Source of the DNA: Nymphaea colorata
Taxonomy: Eukaryota; Streptophyta; Magnoliopsida; Nymphaeales; Nymphaeaceae
Length of the DNA stretch: 64,000 bases
Direction: 5' to 3'
Assembly: GCF_008831285.2 (NCBI RefSeq)
Contig: NC_045145.1
Span: 7,626,802-7,690,801, forward strand
Below the pieces are notes generated by a model, which had not been told where the DNA came from, searched no databases, and worked only from the letters and a program-made list of their open reading frames with translations. A program made the translations under genes and the position numbers. Below are positions 59,147-64,000 of the stretch, piece by piece (positions within the stretch are counted from its first letter, which is position 1; each line of letters opens with the position of its first letter).

Positions 59147-61060
59147 CTAAACGTCTGCTATTGGGTTAAATTCTCTTTTGACATGTAAGAGTTGACATTC
59201 CTCGAACTGTCTTAAGAGGGAAGCTGCTAACTCTTGATATGGGATCAATTTTTGATCTTTGACTTGCCAATCTCCATTGACCTGACTGACAGCTAAGAGA
59301 GAATCTCCAAAAATGCGAACTCTCTGCACTTTAAATTTGAGCAACATTTTGAGTCCTTGGATTAGGGCCTCGTACTCTGCCATATTATGCGTGCAGGAAA
59401 AATTCAATTTGAGAGAGTAAGGAATCATTTCCCTTTCTGGTGTAATGAAAAGTATCCCAATGCCTGCCCCAGCTGTGCTCTTAGATCCATCAAAGTACAT
59501 CTCCCAAATCGGCTCTGGTTCAGTTGTCAGGATTTGCTCATCTGGAAAATCATCATTTGTTCTAATTTCTTCATATAGAGGAAAATCTGCCAATTGGTCT
59601 GCAATGGCTTGCCCCTTGATTGATTTTTGTGACACATATTCCAAATCATATTGCATCAGCAAAACCTGCCACTTTGCTATCCTTCCATTCAGAAATGGCT
59701 GTTCGAGGATATATTTGAGTGGATTAAGTTTGGATAAAATTTTAACTTCACAAGCCAATAGATAATGCCTTAATTTTTGACACATCCACACCAAGGCTAA
59801 GCAAGTTTTTTCCATGTGCGAGTAGTTCTTTTCATACTGCACAAATGTCTTACTGATGTAATAAATGGCATGTTCTATTCGGCATCCTTCTTCATATTGA
59901 GCCAGAAATCCACCACAGGCTGAATCGTTAACTGTGATGTAAAGGAGTAGAGGTTCCCCTAAAATTGGAGGTTTTAAAATTGGTGGGCAAAGAAGATACT
60001 TCTTGATCTTTTCGAATGAGGCTTGACATTCATGCCCCCATTCAAATTTGACTCCTTTCCGCAGTAAATGGTTGAAGGGTTCGCATCTCATGGCGAGATT
60101 AGATATAAACCTTCTGATTGACTGAATTCTGCCTTGCAAGCTGCGTAGCTCCTTAAGATTTGTTGGGGGTGACATTTCGATGATCGCCTTTGCTTTGGAA
60201 GGATCCATCTCGATTCCCTTTTGGCTGACCATAAATCCCAAAAGCTTACCGGATTCCACACCAAATACACATTTTTGTGGATTCAATCTAAGTTTGTATT
60301 GTAAGAGTCTATCAAAAACTTGAGAGAGAATGTTGATGTGATTCTCCCTTGTTTTTGACTTAATTAGTAGATCATCTACATATGCATCCATGATTTGATG
60401 CATTTGGTCATGAAAAATAGCTGCCATAGCCCTTTGATATGTTGCCCCAGCGTTCTTCAAACCAAATGGCATTACTGTATAGCAGAAGGTACCCCATGGG
60501 GTTGTAAATGATGTTTTGGCTTGATCTTGAGCTGCCAACTTAATTTGGTTATAACCAGAATATCCATCCATAAAGGAGAACATAGCGTGACCTGCGGTAC
60601 TGTCTACCAACAAGTCAATGTTTGGAAGTGGGTAGTCATCCTTTGGTGTAGCCTTATTCAAATCTCTGAAATCGATGCAGAGCCGAATTTTGCCATTTTT
60701 CTTTGGGACTACCACAATGTTTGCTAACCATTCAGGATAGTCGATTGTTCGGATGAACCCTGCCTTTAGTAGGTCTTCCAGGCCTTCCTTAACTTGCCCC
60801 TCAAGACGAGGGTCTAGTTTCCTCAACTTTTGTTTGATTGGCTTGCATTCTGGTTTCAATGGTAGTCGATGCTCGACTAATTTTGTATCAAGTCCTGGCA
60901 TGTCCTCATAAGTCCACGCAAAGGCTTCTTGATGCTTTTTGAGGAAGTCTATCAACTCTTTTCTTTCTTCTGCTGAGAGACTTGTTCCAATTTGCAAAAT
61001 CTTTGGACTCTCTTCCGTGCCAATGTTAATTTCCTCAATCGGATCATTAATAGAGGTGAC
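59147..61060 (-). pseudogene. Tat-2 reverse transcriptase and dual RNase H
   Basis: An uninterrupted frame of over 616 codons covers the RT (KIRLCIDFRDLNKATPKDDY, FMDGYSGYNQI, catalytic YVDDLLIKS) and the first RNase H (LLLYITVNDSACGGFLAQYE). The second archaeal-type RNase H follows (MYFDGSKSTAGAGIGI, NMAEYEAL, FGDSLLAV). All polymerase residues I can check are present. It ends early at 59147 through a 1-base loss within IADG/LASLG. At the positions of the Tat-1 stops it has Gln or Trp. Confidence 0.93.
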
Positions 61061-61344
61061 GTTGATCTTGCTTTCTCATTTGGATGAACTCTGGACATTC
61101 GGCCTCAGTGAGTTCTGGATTTATCTCCTTAAAAGCTTTTGATGTTTGATCCTCAAATGCCATCCTAAAGATTGTAAAGAAGTTAGATGAAATTTGAGAC
61201 ATTGTATATGGAAGTAATTTGCATTTGTCATTGTATTTTTGAAGGTATTACAAAATGAAGACACTTGGTCTATTTGAGTACAATGACGACAAAATGACAA
61301 AATGATGACGGATTTGTTGATTCAAATTGATGGTGAACATCCGC

Positions 61345-62464
61345 CTATGGTATTGCTCTTGACGAAAGGTACTGGCTTGAATTCTTCCTCAACATCCACT
61401 TTTTCATAGCTTGGCACCCCAAGGCTTGAGTGCCTCGTTGTCCTGTCAAGGTAACTGGTTCCAAGATTCCATTTTCATGTTTGCCAAGGCCAGTAAATGG
61501 CTGGTAGCCATGGCGTATGAGTAAATCCAATCCTTTCTCATTCTGGCAGAATTTCTTGAACAACGGATGACTTTTGTAACTTGTTTCAAGTTTGGTACCC
61601 CTTTTCACCCATACCTGTTTCTTTGGTTTCTGAATGGCCAACCTGCTAAGACTTTGAGATATTTCTTCCTCTTTGCAGACTCGAATACTGGGTACCTCAA
61701 TTGTATATGTTGGTACCGGAATCATTGGGTGTACAAGCCGACTTTCCCTATCCTCTGCATAGATGGTTATAGAATTCCCGTTGTGAGTCCATTTGACACA
61801 CTGATGTAGAGTGGAGGGAACTGCATTGGTAGCATGGATCCATGGCCTGCCAAGCAACAAGTTGAAGAGGGTTCTATATCCACCACATGAAATAAAACCC
61901 GATGATACGTCTCAGAAATATTCAAATCCAGACATATGCATCCTAGGCATGGTTGTCCTGTCCCGTCATATCCATGGATGAAAATTTTGGATGGAGTATA
62001 GTCAGCCTGTCTTATGCCCAACTCACGAGCTGTTTGTTGTGGACAGATGTTCAGGTTGCTCCACCATCAATTAAAACGTGGGAGACTCTGGTGCCCCTTG
62101 TCTCTATCACTATGTGCAAGGCGTCATTGTGCGATGCACCTCCAGTTGGTAGATCTTTATCAGAGAATATGATCGGACTATTTTCACATAATTCAAAAGC
62201 CCATTCATTCCCCCTGTTAGGGCTAAACCCTCCCTTCTTGACTTCAGGTAAGGGGTCCAATTCATTGAAAATGGATTCCAATGGTTCAGGGTCGCACACT
62301 TGTGACTTCTGATCAATCTCTGTCAGATGGTCTTGTTTAACCAGTCCGGTTTGTGCATTGATGGATCCTTTATCATGTTTGAAAAGCAATCCAAAGAAAT
62401 CCAGGGACGCTGTATCCCTTTTGTTTGTCACCATAATTTGACGACCTGTTGAAAATCTGACCAT
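61345..62464 (-). pseudogene. Tat-2 protease and G-patch-like region, frameshifted
   Basis: VSHVLIDGGAT holds the catalytic Asp (about 62060). The frame shifts at about 62050, continuing LNICPQQTARELG, and shifts again near 61865, continuing LLGRPWIHATNAVPSTLHQC. The G-patch-like tail GYQPFTGLGKHENGILEP follows. It ends at 61345. About 280 bp of noncoding spacer separates it from RT, as in Tat-1. Confidence 0.85.
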
Positions 62465-62469
62465 CGAAA

Positions 62470-63886
62470 CTATTCCTTTGCCATGTTTAGGAAAAGGATT
62501 CTTGAAATGTCCGGCTGTTCACTGACCTCTTTGATTATTTCTTTGTCAACTGCATCTTGCACAATATTTTTAAGTACAAGGCAGTCTTCTGTATCATGTC
62601 CTGGAGCGCGATGAAATTTACAGAATTGCTCTTTGTTTTTCCCCATCATTGGTGGGGGGTTGGAGACTTTTGGGAGAAACAGAGTACCTCTTTCGATTAG
62701 CATATGCATGACCTCTTCATAACTTTGTTGTAATGGGGTAAATTTTCTATCGTACCCCCATCCAGGATGTTTGTTTTTGGTGCCACTACTACTGCCACTA
62801 GCTCTGTCCATTACCCTTTATTCTTGGGATATTCGGACTTTTCTTTCTTGAAGGCTGCAGCGTTGGCCACGATGTTGGCTGGAGCATTCTGACTTCTGCT
62901 ATTCTTTTTTGTATCTTCCCTTACTTTTACCGGGATGACAGCATCAAAAGCTCCATTCTCAATTCCTGCTTCAATGCATTCTGCCCTCTCAGTGAGATCG
63001 ATGAAAGACTTGATTGGAGCATTGGAAATGAGGCTCCTTAATGGTTGTGTCAAATTGTTTACGATCAATCCCAGTGCATGGGATTGAGAGATTGGGTCTC
63101 TCATCTTGTTGCAAGAAGACCTCCACCTCTGAATAAAATCTCTCACCTTTTCACCTGGCCTCTGTTTTAGATAGCATAATGTGGTGATCGTTGGTGCAGT
63201 TTCAACGTTTTGAATGAACCTTTCGATGAAAAGGTTGATTAACATGTCAAAATTTTTAATTCCACTGGGTTGATGTGTTCCCGATACCATTGTGCTGCAA
63301 TTCCTTCTAGGCTTCTAGGGAAACATCGAAAGAGGGCCCTATGATTGTGGCGGAATTTGTAACATTCAGCAAAGAACATGGCCAAATGTGCCTTTGGGTC
63401 TCCATGGCCATCAAATTTGATAAATTTCTTGGGCAAGTTTTTTATGTGTTTGTCATTTTCGAAGCTTTCGTAGAAATCTTCGCAAGTGAAATTCCTCTTG
63501 TTCTTGCCTTTAAGTTGTACTGCATTTAACTTCTTTTCAACTTCCTGGATTTTTGTTTTCCAGGATTCTCCCTTCTTCTTTTTCTTGGGAGTTTTCGGTT
63601 CTTCCTCACTACTAGATTCTGTTGTAGCGTCTTCAGAAGAGTCTGAACTGCTTGATGAGTACTTTCTTGTTTTCTTCCCTTTCTTTTTGGCTTTTTCTGC
63701 CTGCGCTTGTTCTTCATTGAACATGATCATGTATTTCCGGAATCTTCTGTATTCCTCAAATTCTGGGTCATTTATTTCCAGCTTGGGAGGTGTTTCTGAG
63801 GAGGATTCTTCTCCCCTGTCTCCTATAAAAGGTTGATCAAGCTCCATTTCACTCCTTCTCCTGCTTTGGCTTCTGGTTTCAACCAT
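62470..63886 (-). pseudogene. Tat-2 gag, two frameshifts
   Basis: Gag starts at MVETRSQ (63886) and has a Ser/Glu/Lys-rich region, then the capsid core ALFRCFPRSLEGIAAQWY. A shift near 63250 is followed by MLINLFIERF ... LTQPLRSLI. A second shift at 62811 leads to the C-terminal part with CKFHRAPGHDTEDC, a zinc-knuckle-like CX2HX4HX4C motif. The stop is at 62470. The upstream Met at 63955 is in frame but is not supported by Tat-1. Confidence 0.87.
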
Positions 63887-64000
63887 AAAGCGGATGTTCA
63901 CCTTGCAAGAAGAAAAATTGAAAATGTTAGGATGTGAATTGATGAGAGGTGACAAATTTTGATTACATATTAAAAGAAAGATGAGAATGACAAAACTTGA

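Larger units (their letters stand above)
53349..64000 (-). mobile_element. Tat-2: Ty3/gypsy Tat-lineage element on the minus strand, partial
   Basis: Read on the minus strand, this is the gag-to-3'-LTR part of a second Tat element; its 5' LTR and any upstream ORF lie beyond the window. It shares with Tat-1 the gag start MVETRSQ, the protease/G-patch arrangement, the dual RNase H and the identical 13-bp polypurine tract. The LTR start is also similar (TGTTAACACCCC versus TGTAATCACCCC). RT and integrase catalytic residues are intact, but several single-base shifts break gag, protease and the RNase H-integrase link. Confidence 0.92.

Overview
This window is nuclear DNA of a flowering plant. It holds a spliced auxin-conjugase (GH3) gene with GT-AG introns, many (GA)n/(TA)n/(CA)n microsatellites, plant Ty3/gypsy lineages (Tat and a chromovirus), and an endogenous plant pararetrovirus (family Caulimoviridae). 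I cannot name the species. Only one intact host protein-coding gene is visible; most of the rest is nested mobile DNA.

Layout. 1-2583: intergenic DNA with microsatellites and degenerate repeats. 2584-8426: a four-exon GH3 gene (608 codons, no breaks) with auxin-response-type motifs just upstream. 8427-10354: AT-rich DNA without a recognisable gene. 10355-37557: an endogenous caulimovirid locus in two consecutive parts. Part A has a tRNA-Met primer site, a leader, movement protein, coat protein, a second ORF and an intergenic promoter region. Part B has protease, reverse transcriptase and RNase H, a diverged version of the same second ORF, and the start of the same intergenic region. Part A is split by a 14.9-kb Tat element (Tat-1, 12884-27783, 5-bp target duplication GATAC). 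Part B is split by a 2.3-kb TIR transposon with TTA target duplications (34578-36863). 37558-42515: unidentified open frames, a decayed subtilisin-like protease and a SINE-like fragment. 42516-53248: a decayed chromovirus with a 3.0-kb 5' LTR and a 3' LTR cut off by a 100-N assembly gap (53249-53348). 53349-64000: a second Tat element (Tat-2) on the minus strand, from its 3' LTR to gag, running off the window.

How the parts relate. GH3 is an acyl-acid amido synthetase, probably acting on auxin; nothing else here clearly belongs to its pathway. Tat-1 carries a plant-mobile-domain ORF before gag. Between gag and protease it also carries a captured piece of a host gene that looks like the B subunit of DNA polymerase alpha, with introns still in place. 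Its polymerase frame is broken only by in-frame stops, most of them explained by C-to-T change when compared with Tat-2. Tat-2 shows the opposite pattern: frameshifts, but sense codons at those sites. Insertion order from nesting: viral locus first, then Tat-1 and the TIR element independently.

Most interesting: the viral locus. Its two parts carry complementary gene sets. Each has its own version of the downstream ORF, clearly diverged at protein level, yet the noncoding DNA that follows is about 96% identical. This is what two components of a bipartite pararetrovirus (proposed before for some florendoviruses) would look like if they were integrated together. All viral genes here are broken, and they are described as such.
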